A stretch of DNA of 64,000 nt, taken from positions 39,635 to 103,634 of the forward strand of contig NZ_GL890954.1 in assembly GCF_000211815.1 (NCBI RefSeq), given 5' to 3'. Of the stretch, positions 41,991 to 51,089 are shown piece after piece. Each line of letters opens with the position of its first letter. Position 1 is the first letter of the stretch. This DNA comes from Moorena producens 3L. Lineage in GTDB: Bacteria > Cyanobacteriota > Cyanobacteriia > Cyanobacteriales > Coleofasciculaceae. The position numbers and the translations under genes are program-made. The notes below the pieces were generated by a model. The model had not been told where the DNA came from, made no database searches, and saw only the letters and a program-made list of their open reading frames with translations.

Positions 41991-42485
41991 ATGTGGTTAA
42001 TCAAAAAACTGCCCTGGTTTTCATTATCAATTCTTCTGTTAAGCCATAGTATTTTTGGCTGGATGATATCTGTTGACTTTCAGGAATTGATTACGGTAGA
42101 ACACACTACATCAGCATCACATCCTTCCTTATTTCATATATCGGTATGGCTCTGGCTGATCGGAGCAGTTTATATCGTGTTGATGGCTTTAGCGATAACT
42201 GCTCCAGTGTATCAGATTAGAAAATTGTACGGGACTTGGATGAAATCTGATACCAAAGCTTTTGTCTCCGTAATTTTCAGCTCTTTCCTAGCCGTTATCA
42301 TCCTGCGCTGGATTCATTATTCTAGCCGTATTCTGGTGCTGATTGCTGCTGCTGCCTTAACCAGATTAGATCTTCAAACAGAAGGATACGGTGAATGGCA
42401 GGCTTTTTGGATCATCTGTGGGGTTTCTCTAACAGGTTTTAGTCTAGGGTTATTACTAAATCAGTTACTAATAGCAATTTTATAG
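41991..42485 (+). CDS. four-helix membrane protein of unknown function
   Basis: 164 residues with about four predicted membrane segments: WFSLSILLLSHSIFGWMI, VWLWLIGAVYIVLMALAITA, AFVSVIFSSFLAVIIL and a C-terminal AFWIICGVSLTGFSLGLLL. The cytoplasmic loop between segments 2 and 3 is basic (QIRKLYGTWMKSD). I recognise it as a cyanobacterial membrane protein type but cannot name it. The leader carries an IS-end hairpin and no clear ribosome-binding site. It has no functional neighbours. Confidence 0.6.
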   Translation: MWLIKKLPWFSLSILLLSHSIFGWMISVDFQELITVEHTTSASHPSLFHISVWLWLIGAVYIVLMALAITAPVYQIRKLYGTWMKSDTKAFVSVIFSSFLAVIILRWIHYSSRILVLIAAAALTRLDLQTEGYGEWQAFWIICGVSLTGFSLGLLLNQLLIAIL

Positions 42486-42539
42486 CCATGTTGATAGGAA
42501 TGAGTGTCGTTTTTTTGGTAATGGGTAATGGGTAATGGA

Positions 42540-42882
42540 TAATTGGTAATGGGTAATGGCGATCTCAGAGTCGTCAACCTTGGCCAATAGGCCACGCTAC
42601 GCGAACAATCCTCAACCTACCCTACACCGAAGGCCAAAGGCGAACAACCTTCTAACCTTCTAACCTTCTAACCTTGGCCAAAAGGCCACGCTACGCGAAC
42701 AACCTTCTAACCTTCTAACCTTCAACCTTGGCCAAAAGGCCACGCTACGCGAACAACCTTCTAACCTTCTAACCTTCTAACCTTAAACCTTCTAACCTTC
42801 AACCTTCTAACCTTAAACCTTCTAATCTTCAACCTTCTAACCTTCAACCTTCTAACCTTAAACCTTCTAACCTTCAACCACA
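42540..42882 (+). repeat. AACCTTCTAACC repeats with three GGCCACGCTACGCGAAC palindromes
   Basis: The whole gap between two genes consists of AACCTTCTAACCTTCAACC-type units with TTGGCCAAAAGGCCACGC-like copies at 42577-42606, 42674-42702 and 42728-42757. Confidence 0.9.
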
Positions 42883-42889
42883 AACACTA

Positions 42890-43690
42890 TTAATCTGTCT
42901 GGGGCAGTTGAATTTTAACTGCTCCTTCTGGTGTGATGATAACTTTACCACCTAGGGCTTCAATTCTACTGATGGCGATTTTGCTAGTGCGAGGGTCAGG
43001 AGAGTTATTTAAAACCATTGACCAAGCACTCACTTGAGCTATCTTACTAGTAGGATTGCGCTTTATAAATTCAGCAGTGTTGCGGGAAATTTCAGCAATG
43101 TTTTGACTTTGCTCATCAGGGTATTGACTTGCCCAATCTGCTGATTTTTCAAAGGATTTTTGGGCGGCTTTAGGGTCACCCAAAAATAATAATTCATCAA
43201 TTCCTTTGTAACGCCACACATAATAAGATTTAGGAGGAACTTTAGGGGATAGTGACTGGAGTCCTTTTTCCATTAAGGCGACCGATTTTTCTGGCATTCC
43301 TGCATATAAGGAACTACTGCTAGATAGAAAAAAATACGCTGTTAAAAATTTGGGGTCTCGGTTTATAATAACGTCAAAGTACTCTGGGCTAAGCTGATAG
43401 CTAGTAATTCGGCGAGCGTCTTGATCACCAAAGTATTGAAGGAAATTCAGAAATACCCAGTCAGCTAATACATTATCGAAGCCAAATGTAGGTAGTCTCT
43501 GAAGCAGATTGAGATACACTTGTTTTGCTTCTACGTCTCGCTGGAGGTCTGCGGGTGAGATGTTTTTGGAGCTTTGTTTAAGGGCATTGAGTTGGGGTTG
43601 CTGTAGCTTGCCAACTGCTAAGATACAACCTAGGATAATTATGATTGCTCCTAGGGATTGGGTTAGTCTTTGAGGAAATTGCCAAGGCAT
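42890..43690 (-). CDS. membrane-anchored TPR-like cyanobacterial protein
   Basis: 266 residues. An N-terminal membrane anchor or signal (LGAIIIILGCILAVGKL) precedes a helical repeat region: LADWVFLNFLQYFGDQDARR, then AYFFLSSSSSLYAGMPEKSV and LGDPKAAQKSFEKSADWASQ. The pattern resembles tetratricopeptide repeats. The C-terminal strand (ALGGKVIITPEGAVKIQLPQ) is distinctive. It is a conserved-hypothetical type in cyanobacteria with no function I can name. The stop is followed at once by the repeat block at 42540-42882. Confidence 0.6.
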   Translation of the reverse strand: MPWQFPQRLTQSLGAIIIILGCILAVGKLQQPQLNALKQSSKNISPADLQRDVEAKQVYLNLLQRLPTFGFDNVLADWVFLNFLQYFGDQDARRITSYQLSPEYFDVIINRDPKFLTAYFFLSSSSSLYAGMPEKSVALMEKGLQSLSPKVPPKSYYVWRYKGIDELLFLGDPKAAQKSFEKSADWASQYPDEQSQNIAEISRNTAEFIKRNPTSKIAQVSAWSMVLNNSPDPRTSKIAISRIEALGGKVIITPEGAVKIQLPQTD

Positions 43691-43730
43691 CTGTCTAAGA
43701 TGAAGTATGAAGTAATATCAAGTATGAAGA

Positions 43731-43938
43731 CAAGCATTCAGCTATCAGCTATCAGCTATCAGGCTTTGGCCTTGACCAAGGACTTTTATGAAAACTTTCA
43801 ATTCTCATTAATCTATCAATTATCAATATTAAATTCTCCCCTTTGCCCATTGCGCATTGGCGCACGCTACGGGAAGAGCCTACGCTACGCCGGGTTTATT
43901 TTAAGCTGACAGCTGACAGCTGAGGGCTGAATGCTTAC
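43731..43938. repeat. MITE-like element, AAGCATTCAGC ... GCTGAATGCTTAC
   Basis: CAAGCATTCAGCTATCAGC at the left and GGGCTGAATGCTTAC at the right are inverted. The interior is unlike the other copies and includes a GCGCACGCTACGGGAAGAGC piece. It fills the gap between two divergent or convergent genes. Confidence 0.8.
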
Positions 43939-43975
43939 CTATGAAGGCGCTATGTATCAAGTACCGAGGAGACCA

Positions 43976-46915
43976 TCAAAACATTCCCACCATAGTCTCA
44001 ATTAACTCTGAGGGTAACTCCTTGAGAAACTGAGAACGGTTAGCCGGTTCCCGATTCCCATAAAAGCGTCGCTCATGAGCATGGGATAAAAACAGTTGTT
44101 CCTGAGCGCGAGTAATCCCTACATAACACAGACGCCGTTCTTCTTCCAACGCTACAGGATCTCTGAGACTACGACTGTGAGGAAACAGTCCTTGCTCTAG
44201 GCCGACTAGAAAGACAATGGGAAATTCTAGCCCTTTAGCAGAGTGAAGGGTCATTAAAGAAACTGCTTTTTTCCCCTCTTCCAGGTTATCCATGTCAGAG
44301 GCTAGAGTTGCATTAGCAAGAAACCCTTCTAAGCTCGTTTCTTCGTTTTCTTCTTGAAATTGCTGGACTGCATTAAACAATTCCACAATATTTTCCAATC
44401 GATTCTCAGCTTCTTCAGTGCCTTTGTTTCTTAAATCGCCAATATAACCAGACTCTTCCATAATCCCTTTGAGAATCTCTAATGCCGATCGCTCTTCCAA
44501 TTGCTCCTGCCATTGAGAAATAAGCTGAGCAAATTTCTTTACCGCTTTAGCTGACCGTCCAGCAAATGTATGAACTGAGGTCTCATCACTGATAATTTCC
44601 CACAGGGGAACTCCTAATTCTTGGGCAGCTGCGACCAGATTGTTAATGGTAGTTTGTCCAATTCCTCGTCGAGGAGTATTGATAATGCGCAATAGACTAA
44701 CAGTATCGGATGGGTTTGCGATCGCTCTTAGGTAAGCCAGAGCATCTTTAATTTCTTTACGGTCATAGAACTTGAACCCACCAACTACAGTATAGAGAAT
44801 ATCGGCTCTGATCAAGACATCTTCAAAGGCACGGGATTGAGCATTAGTACGATAAAGAATAGCAAAACTGCCTCCATCCAGTTCTGGATTTTGTCGTTTT
44901 AGCTGGATAATTTTACTGACTACAAACTGAGCTTCTTCCAATTCGTCATCAGCGCTATAACAATAGATTTTTTCCCCGATACCCCGTGTTGCTCGCAAAA
45001 TTTTCTCAATCCGCTGGGTATTATTTTCGATCAGGTGGTTAGCAGCTTGAAGAATATTTTCCCTAGAGCGATAGTTTTCTTCTAGCTTGACCATAGTGCG
45101 AGTATCTTGATCGGCTAAACCGTCACCAAAGTCTTGCTGAAAACCCAGAAGGATGGTGAAGTCTGCCATTCGGAAACTGTAGATAGAGTTATGAGTAAGC
45201 AATCCATCGCTAAAGTAGACATGGTGCTTCTCTACCTCTAGGCTATACACCAAGCCACTGTATTCCTGACGCTGAATCCTAATTGGTTTCCAAGCCACTG
45301 TTTTGCCACCCTGATAGACGGCTATATCCATCAGTTCTGGTAATAAATTAATCGCTGCTAGCTCGATAGTACTTTTACCCCGTCCGCCTTGATAGGCAAT
45401 ATCAGGGCTGTAAATCGGGTAGTTTGGGTCGAGTCCAAAGTCTTGAAGACAGGAAATCCCCCGTTCTGGTAACACATCACCCAGGGCATTAAATAACTGC
45501 TCCAGCATCTGACGGGTGTACTCAGTGGCACCATTAATTGGTTCAAACGGGGCAGTGGGAATACCATAGCGAGCGGCAATATAAGAAACTTTGAAGGAAG
45601 CTTCTGTCCGATTGTCGGTTGTCACCAGAATCCAAGCGGCATCTGCTTTGTCAACCCTGGCTCGATAGCCTAACTGAAATCCACCATCGCTTTTAAATAG
45701 CTTGCACCATCCGACTCGGTACCACTGACCTCGGCGGATTAGGTAGACAACATGAGTCTTGTCCTTAGCTTGCTGATTCCACCGGATTGGCCATCGATGG
45801 TTTGGTGTGGAGCGAGTAGTTTGGCTATCAACCGTTACCTCAATCAGATGGCCACTAAAAGGACGACTGGCTTTGTTGAAACGATAACCTTCGACTCTGC
45901 CAACTACTGCGGAAGAATGAGGGTTATAGCTGACTAACCGATGTTGATTTGGATCTAGTGCTTCGATTGGGACATATCCTTCAGTAGTGAGTACTTGAGT
46001 ACCTGGTGGCTGACACTGGTCTGCATCCCCTACTACAAAAACTGAGCGATTCTGCCAATCCCACTGACTCTTTCGAGTTTCGCCATTGGTACTCAACAAG
46101 CGAATCAGTTCATACTGAATCCGATTGGTATCTTGATACTCATCCACTAAAATGTGATAAAATTGCTGATGCCAGTAGCTTAAGACCGACTCATTCTGTT
46201 GGAATAGCCTCATTGGCACTAAGATGAGGTCATCAAAGTCCAAAGCATTGTTAGCAGCTAACTGCTCTTGGTAGTGGCTATAGACATCAGCAATCACTCG
46301 TCCCCGGAAATTGGACTGTTGTAGCTCAAATTCCTGGGGAGAAAAACCGCGATTTTTGGCATTGCTGATGGCATAGCGCACAGAACGGGGGTTAAATTTG
46401 TGGTCATCAAGATTTAAGGTTTGAGTGACAATGGTTTTAACCAGGGTCTGGGCATCGGATTCGTCAAAGATGGAAAAGTTACGATTCCACTTCCGTCCCT
46501 GCTCATCTTGATATTTATTGATATCGAACCGGAGAATCCTAGCAAACAGACTGTGGAAGGTGCCAATCCACAACGGTTTGGTGATAGTTTTGTAAACACG
46601 CGATCGCAACTGGGTTTGTTGGTCTTCTGGCAGAAGCTCCAACCGTTGACCATACTTCTGTTGCGCCAGCTGCTGAGCAAATATTTGCTCAATCCGCCCT
46701 TTCATTTCCCGTGCGGCTTTGTTAGTGAACGTCACCGCCAAGATATTTTCTGGTGAGACCTTGTGTTTGAGAATCAGATTAGCAATGCGATAGGTCAAGG
46801 CTCGGGTTTTGCCAGACCCGGCACCAGCAACAACTAACAACGGACCACAGAAATGTTCAACGGCTTGAAGTTGGGAAGGGTTGAGGTGGCTCAGGAAATC
46901 AGGGGTTGTACTCAT
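43976..46915 (-). CDS. pcrA: ATP-dependent DNA helicase PcrA/UvrD with an intein
   Basis: Superfamily 1A 3'-5' helicase for repair and replication-fork processing. 979 residues, of which 703 are extein. Walker A is AGAGSGKTRAL; motif II is LVDEYQDTN; GDADQ and SIYSFRMADF together form motif III; motif IV has TMVKLEENYRS; VSLMTLHSAKGLEFPIVFL and EEERRLCYVGITRAQ are motifs V and VI. An intein of 276 residues interrupts motif III exactly between Gln300 and Ser577. Splicing would restore GDADQSIYSF. The C-terminus (ELIETMVGMF) is normal for cyanobacterial PcrA. Confidence 0.96.
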   Translation of the reverse strand: MSTTPDFLSHLNPSQLQAVEHFCGPLLVVAGAGSGKTRALTYRIANLILKHKVSPENILAVTFTNKAAREMKGRIEQIFAQQLAQQKYGQRLELLPEDQQTQLRSRVYKTITKPLWIGTFHSLFARILRFDINKYQDEQGRKWNRNFSIFDESDAQTLVKTIVTQTLNLDDHKFNPRSVRYAISNAKNRGFSPQEFELQQSNFRGRVIADVYSHYQEQLAANNALDFDDLILVPMRLFQQNESVLSYWHQQFYHILVDEYQDTNRIQYELIRLLSTNGETRKSQWDWQNRSVFVVGDADQCQPPGTQVLTTEGYVPIEALDPNQHRLVSYNPHSSAVVGRVEGYRFNKASRPFSGHLIEVTVDSQTTRSTPNHRWPIRWNQQAKDKTHVVYLIRRGQWYRVGWCKLFKSDGGFQLGYRARVDKADAAWILVTTDNRTEASFKVSYIAARYGIPTAPFEPINGATEYTRQMLEQLFNALGDVLPERGISCLQDFGLDPNYPIYSPDIAYQGGRGKSTIELAAINLLPELMDIAVYQGGKTVAWKPIRIQRQEYSGLVYSLEVEKHHVYFSDGLLTHNSIYSFRMADFTILLGFQQDFGDGLADQDTRTMVKLEENYRSRENILQAANHLIENNTQRIEKILRATRGIGEKIYCYSADDELEEAQFVVSKIIQLKRQNPELDGGSFAILYRTNAQSRAFEDVLIRADILYTVVGGFKFYDRKEIKDALAYLRAIANPSDTVSLLRIINTPRRGIGQTTINNLVAAAQELGVPLWEIISDETSVHTFAGRSAKAVKKFAQLISQWQEQLEERSALEILKGIMEESGYIGDLRNKGTEEAENRLENIVELFNAVQQFQEENEETSLEGFLANATLASDMDNLEEGKKAVSLMTLHSAKGLEFPIVFLVGLEQGLFPHSRSLRDPVALEEERRLCYVGITRAQEQLFLSHAHERRFYGNREPANRSQFLKELPSELIETMVGMF
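45188..46015 (-). other. intein in PcrA/UvrD motif III (276 aa)
   Basis: Begins Cys301 (CQPPGTQVLTTEGYVPIEAL, block A), has block B TTRSTPNHRWPIRW with the conserved TPNH, block F YSLEVEKHHVYFSDGLL and block G LLTHN, ending in Asn576 with Ser577 as the +1 nucleophile. All splicing residues are present. The roughly 150 residues between the N- and C-terminal blocks show no LAGLIDADG or clear HNH motif, so it is bigger than a minimal intein but lacks a recognisable homing endonuclease. Confidence 0.93.
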
Positions 46916-47094
46916 AGGGGCGGATAAAATGCGATCGCAGATCTATCTAGATCTATATATCTTATAGCTGAGCTGATTCTAATGTTTTGTTTTGCCACTG
47001 TGATTCTAAAAATCCCATGATCTAGTAGCACTAAATTGTCCATGAACACTTTCCCGATTCTCTACTCCCGATTCCCGATTCTTGACCAAACAAA

Positions 47095-48445
47095 AATAAT
47101 GGGTTTCAAGCCCCGCCCTTCTAGGGCGGCTTTGAGCATGTCATCCCACTTATTGAGCTAACGCTTGCACCTTTATTCAAAAATGTGTTATCCTGAGCTT
47201 AAGGAGGAAAGCCAATTGTTTAATTTAACCTACGAGTTTAAACTGAAGCCAACTGCCAAGCAAGTCTCTTTATTTGAAGACTGGTTGGAGCAATGCCGCA
47301 AGGTTTATAACTACGCTTTAGTCGAACGCAAGGACTGGTATAAGTCTCGTAGCTGTCAAATTAACGCCTGCTCTCTCCCTAGGGAATACATTATCCCAGC
47401 CGATGCTAAACGTCCTACTTATGCCAGTCAGTGTCGTGGTTTAACTGCTGCCAGAAAAGCTATTGAAGAATTAAGAGCTGTTCAAGTTCATGTCTTGCAA
47501 CAAACACTCAAAAGGTTAGAAAAAGCCTTTGTAAGTATGTGGGAACAAGGACATGGCTTTCCTCGCTTTAAGAAGCAGGGACAAATGCGGTCTTTTGTCT
47601 TTCCACAACTAGGAGTCAAGCCCCTTGAAGCTAACAGAGTAAAACTACCCAAGATTGGTTGGGTGAAGATGAGGCAATCACGGGAGATACCCGCTGATGC
47701 TGTAGTCAAGCAAGCTAGAGTAGTCAAGAGATCCTCCGGTTGGTATGTGATGCTCACTCTAGCATGGGATGTAGATGTTCCCCAAGTCATGCCTCACGGA
47801 GAAGCCTTGGGGATTGATGTCGGAATTTCACATTTTGTTGCTGTTAGCAATGGTGCTTTGTTTCCTAATCCACGCCCTTTCAAACGCCTTGAACGCAAGC
47901 TTAAATTGCTGCAAAAGAGGGTAAGTAGGAAGCGCATTGGAAGTAGAAACCGTGTGCGAGCACAAAAGAAAGTCAGTAAGTTACACGAACGAATTGCTAA
48001 CGTCAGAAAAGATTACCACTGGGAATTAGCTCATAATCTCTGTGATTGGGCTGGAATGATCTTTGTTGAAGATCTAAATCTTAAAGGGTTGGCCAGAGGG
48101 ATGTTGGGTAAGCACTGCTTGGATGCAGGATGGGGACAGTTTTTCCAGATATTAGAGCAATGTTGTTTTAAGCGTGGCGTCTATTTTCAAAAAGTAGACT
48201 CCAAAAAGACTAGTCAGATCTGTCCCAACTGCTTAACTGAAACTGGGAAAAAGACGTTAGCTGAGCGTGTTCATCATTGCGAAGATTGCGGCTACACAAC
48301 CAGTAGAGATGTTGCAGCCGCTCAAGTAGTCGCTATGCGCGGACTTGCAGCCGTGGGACACACGGTCAAGATGCTTTCTGAGGGTAAATTCGTTGGAATC
48401 CCTTTGAAGAAAGAATCCCCGTCCTTCAAGGGCGGGGAGTGTCAA
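47095..48445 (+). mobile_element. IS200/IS605-type element with tnpB only, abutting recR
   Basis: The left hairpin AGCCCCGCCCTTCTAGGG (47109-47131) and the right end CCCCGTCCTTCAAGGGCGGG plus AGTGTCAA (about 48418-48445) bound tnpB. No tnpA. The right end stops about 3 nt before the recR start codon. The tnpB stop TAG (48446-48448) is next to the recR ATG. Confidence 0.75.
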
Positions 48446-48448
48446 TAG
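47216..48448 (+). CDS. tnpB: TnpB-family RNA-guided nuclease (IS605 OrfB)
   Basis: 411 residues from the TTG chosen because AAGGAGG lies 8 nt before it and MFNLTYEFKLKPTAKQ is the family start; an ATG-free longer frame reaches 47165. RuvC-I Asp is in LGIDVGISHF, the RuvC-II Glu in FVEDLNLKGLAR, the zinc finger CPNC...CEDCG, RuvC-III TSRDVAAAQVV. All catalytic positions are intact, unlike the copy at 18498. The coding 3' end overlaps the presumed omega RNA, and a guide would be read from flanking recR DNA. Confidence 0.9.
   Translation: MFNLTYEFKLKPTAKQVSLFEDWLEQCRKVYNYALVERKDWYKSRSCQINACSLPREYIIPADAKRPTYASQCRGLTAARKAIEELRAVQVHVLQQTLKRLEKAFVSMWEQGHGFPRFKKQGQMRSFVFPQLGVKPLEANRVKLPKIGWVKMRQSREIPADAVVKQARVVKRSSGWYVMLTLAWDVDVPQVMPHGEALGIDVGISHFVAVSNGALFPNPRPFKRLERKLKLLQKRVSRKRIGSRNRVRAQKKVSKLHERIANVRKDYHWELAHNLCDWAGMIFVEDLNLKGLARGMLGKHCLDAGWGQFFQILEQCCFKRGVYFQKVDSKKTSQICPNCLTETGKKTLAERVHHCEDCGYTTSRDVAAAQVVAMRGLAAVGHTVKMLSEGKFVGIPLKKESPSFKGGECQ
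48434..48439 (+). promoter_or_regulatory. IS-derived Shine-Dalgarno for recR
   Basis: GGGGAG within the IS right end lies 9 nt before the recR ATG. Together with the tnpB stop directly before the ATG it suggests that recR is now translated from the IS transcript or by coupling. Confidence 0.5.
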
Positions 48449-49045
48449 ATGGTTTACACACGCCCCCTCGCTCGCTTAATTGAAGAGCTACAACGCCTGC
48501 CTGGAGTTGGTCCAAAGACTGCCCAACGACTAGCCCTTCATATCCTCAAGCGTCCAACACCGGAAGTCAAAGCCCTAGCGCAAGCGTTGGTGGAAGCCAA
48601 ACAACAAGTTGGTTTCTGTAGAGTATGCTTTCACTTGTCTGCTGAACCCGTCTGCCAAATTTGCCGCAATTCCAACCGGGACGAGAAGACTATCTGTGTA
48701 GTTGCCGACTCAAGGGATGTGATTGCCATCGAAAAAACCCGCGAGTACCGAGGTAAATACCACGTTCTGGGAGGAGTGATCTCCCCCATGGATGGCATTG
48801 GTCCAGAACAACTCCATATCCAGCAACTTGTACAACGAGTCAGCCAGAAAACGATTCAAGAAGTCATTTTAGCCATCAATCCCAGTGTAGAAGGGGAGAC
48901 AACCACACTATATATAGGTCAACTGATCAGGCCGTTTACCAAAGTGACCCGGATTGCCTTTGGTTTACCCATGGGGGGAGACCTAGAATATGCAGATGAA
49001 GTAACCTTAGCTAGAGCCTTAGAAGGACGCCGTGAGTTGGAGTAA
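48449..49045 (+). CDS. recR: recombination protein RecR
   Basis: 198 residues. An N-terminal helix-hairpin-helix (LQRLPGVGPKTAQRLALHIL), a four-cysteine zinc finger (CRVCFHLSAEPVCQIC), a TOPRIM domain (TICVVADSRDVIAIEKT, then HVLGGVISPMDGIGP and AINPSVEGETTTLYI), and a C-terminal ATP-like motif (TRIAFGLPMGGDLEYADEVT, read to the end) are all present. RecR works with RecO and RecF to load RecA on gaps. The IS element directly upstream has probably replaced its native leader. Confidence 0.96.
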   Translation: MVYTRPLARLIEELQRLPGVGPKTAQRLALHILKRPTPEVKALAQALVEAKQQVGFCRVCFHLSAEPVCQICRNSNRDEKTICVVADSRDVIAIEKTREYRGKYHVLGGVISPMDGIGPEQLHIQQLVQRVSQKTIQEVILAINPSVEGETTTLYIGQLIRPFTKVTRIAFGLPMGGDLEYADEVTLARALEGRRELE

Positions 49046-49073
49046 TTGGACTAAGAATTAGTGAAGGATGAAT

Positions 49074-49097
49074 GATGAAGTAAGAACATACTTCATC
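49074..49097. terminator. bidirectional hairpin between recR and the response regulator
   Basis: GATGAAGTA-AGAACA-TACTTCATC, a perfect 9-bp stem in the 69-nt gap of two convergent genes. The flanking T/A runs are short. Confidence 0.5.
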
Positions 49098-49114
49098 CTT
49101 TATACTTGCATAAA

Positions 49115-49666
49115 CTACTTCAACTTTTGCTTAATAAAGGTCACCAGCTGACCTAATTGTTTCTTCAAGGCATCAATTTCTTTCTGCATTTTGGCAACCT
49201 TTGCCTTCAACTGTGCAATTTCTTGAGCTGATGCGACTGAGGACTGATCGGTAGCTGCACTAATTGTTGGTGGTGCAGGAGTTGCTGGTCGCTTCTTAGC
49301 CTTTTGCATAGATTCTTTGATAGCGTCCGTCAGCTGCTTTTTATTAAAAGGCTTTTCAATAAAGGCAAAATACTTAAAAGGTTCTTTAATTTTAGCAGTT
49401 ACCTCTTCTTTTCGACCTGACATTAATACCAGAGGAATTCTTTGTAATTTAGGCTCACTTTGAAGTTTATCAAAAATCTCAAATCCACTCATTTTTGGCA
49501 GGATAAAATCTAACATTATAAAGTTAGGTTCTTCCTGGTAAATTAAATTAATTCCCTCCACCCCATCTTTAGCTTCGAGGACTTCAAACCCCGGAGGTAA
49601 CATCTCTTTGACACGCTTGCGGATTACCGTACTATCATCGATTACCAGGATTTTATGACTTGCCAC
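49115..49666 (-). CDS. response regulator with C-terminal coiled coil
   Basis: 183 residues. A receiver domain (1-120) has the acidic pair DDS at the start (KILVIDDSTVIRKRV), the phospho-acceptor Asp in IMLDFILPKMSGFEI, and the conserved Lys in FIEKPFNKKQL. A Pro/Ala linker and a coiled coil (EIAQLKAKVAKMQKEIDALK) end the protein, in place of a DNA-binding domain. It resembles PilG/CheY-like single-output regulators such as those of cyanobacterial taxis operons, but no kinase or Che gene is next to it. It converges on recR. Confidence 0.88.
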   Translation of the reverse strand: MASHKILVIDDSTVIRKRVKEMLPPGFEVLEAKDGVEGINLIYQEEPNFIMLDFILPKMSGFEIFDKLQSEPKLQRIPLVLMSGRKEEVTAKIKEPFKYFAFIEKPFNKKQLTDAIKESMQKAKKRPATPAPPTISAATDQSSVASAQEIAQLKAKVAKMQKEIDALKKQLGQLVTFIKQKLK

Positions 49667-49914
49667 GACTGACTCCTTTCCAAGGTAGTTTGAGGTAATT
49701 TTAAAAAAACAAATGTTGAATGAAGCGACTGTCGCCGACTCCAGAGGCTAATGTGGACACCCTAACTTAGGATCAGGGGAGTGCCCGTTTGCCTAGCGAT
49801 GATCGACAAGTCACGACCTACCCAACTAAGATAACTCAGCCCTATCAATCTATAGGCATACCCCTATAAAAAGGTGTGGGAGATGTGACAATCTATCCCT
49901 ACTTAGTGCCATTT

Positions 49915-50120
49915 TACGGTAAGATTATACACCCGTTCGGGGTGAATGGGTGTTGAGGCTCCCCCGGTCACCCCTAATATCAATTCTGGTTGAATACCCA
50001 TCAATTTTGGGGGGCGCGGGGAGGGTGGGGAGGGTGGAAAGTGTGGGGAGATGGGAACCCACCCCTAACCCCTCCCAGGAGGGGAATATGGGGAGATGGG
50101 GGAAATTTTTATTAAGGGTA
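49915..50120. repeat. hairpin and GTGGGGAG / CCCACCCCTAACCCC module
   Basis: ACACCCGTTCGGGGTGAATG is a hairpin at about 49929-49950. Then come GGGGAGGGTGGGGAGGGTGG runs and the AACCCACCCCTAACCCC module shared with 35748-35777. 49667-50239 contains no gene that I can support. Confidence 0.5.
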
Positions 50121-50239
50121 ATTATCCTGACATGATATAAGCGATCGCATTCCGATGCAAACTACTTGATCTGGTTCAGTTACGATTAACCAGTTAGGAT
50201 TACGGCCTAATTTTACCCTACACCCAGTCACTCCACACT

Positions 50240-50992
50240 CTAACCAGGGACTGATTCCTCGGTGTAATCAAAACAACTTAACTGCCAATCTTTTCTTTCG
50301 ACAACCAACGAGGCAAAGTAACCCGGCGCAGGGGTTAAACCAGCTATAGACCAAGGGTAAACTGCCTGAGGGTCTTTGTTGATGCTCAGCAAGGCAGTCG
50401 GTTCAGCTGGATTTACAGAAACTTCCACTTGTTCCAAGCCAGCTAGTCCTTCACCAATTGCTTTGAGATAGGCTTCCTTACTCGTCCATCCCTGAAAAAA
50501 TGCCTTGTGCTTTTGCTCCTCAGACACAGAACAAATCACGGCATACTCTTGGGGGGAAAAGAAACGTTGAGCGAGTTGCTCAGCATCTGGCATTGGTCGC
50601 AGATATTCTAGGTCAACGCCAATGCGCTGATCCCGGGTAATAGCATACAGAATTAGTCCATGAGAGTGAGAAACATTAAAACGGAGTCTTCTGCCCCCAG
50701 AGGTTTCCTGGAGTGCTGGCTTGCCCCGCTTTCCATAACAAAACTCCACTTGGCGTGGGTTCATGGCCAAATAGCGACCCAAGATTTGGCGCAAAAGACC
50801 CCGACCTGCTATAAAATGCTTCCGATCCCGCTCAAAGTAAAATCGCTGAGCTCTTTGCTGCTCGTCCTCAGAAAGAGTAGTTGCCAATTTTTCAATCAAT
50901 AATTCACTCAGCTCCAACTGCGCACGCCAGAGATGGACATCATGGTTCAATAGTTGCAAATCTGTTGGGGGAAGTAGCCACACTGGGGTCAT
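50240..50992 (-). CDS. hetI: 4'-phosphopantetheinyl transferase (HetI/Sfp type)
   Basis: 250 residues. Transfers phosphopantetheine from CoA to carrier proteins of fatty-acid, polyketide and peptide synthases. The three signature motifs are present: RRLRFNVSHSHGL (P1), RIGVDLEYLRP (P2, magnesium Asp and Glu) and WTSKEAYLKAIGEGLAGLE, cut here to WTSKEAYLKAIGEGL (P3). FFSPQEY precedes P3. In filamentous cyanobacteria HetI is often the only PPTase and serves both fatty-acid and secondary-metabolite carriers. No synthase cluster is in this window. Confidence 0.93.
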   Translation of the reverse strand: MTPVWLLPPTDLQLLNHDVHLWRAQLELSELLIEKLATTLSEDEQQRAQRFYFERDRKHFIAGRGLLRQILGRYLAMNPRQVEFCYGKRGKPALQETSGGRRLRFNVSHSHGLILYAITRDQRIGVDLEYLRPMPDAEQLAQRFFSPQEYAVICSVSEEQKHKAFFQGWTSKEAYLKAIGEGLAGLEQVEVSVNPAEPTALLSINKDPQAVYPWSIAGLTPAPGYFASLVVERKDWQLSCFDYTEESVPG

Positions 50993-51089
50993 GGTTCAAG
51001 AAAAACGTATAAAGATTTGTAGTTTCACAGTTACACCCAATAGTCAGATTTCAGAAATTTAATGATTTTTCTAGCGGTTTCTAGCCTAA

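Noticed and set aside
49800..49990. A riboswitch upstream of the response regulator or hetI
   Set aside because: Hairpins exist (ACACCCGTTCGGGGTG) but no conserved riboswitch core could be recognised, and both flanking genes are transcribed on the minus strand with unsuitable geometry for the first.
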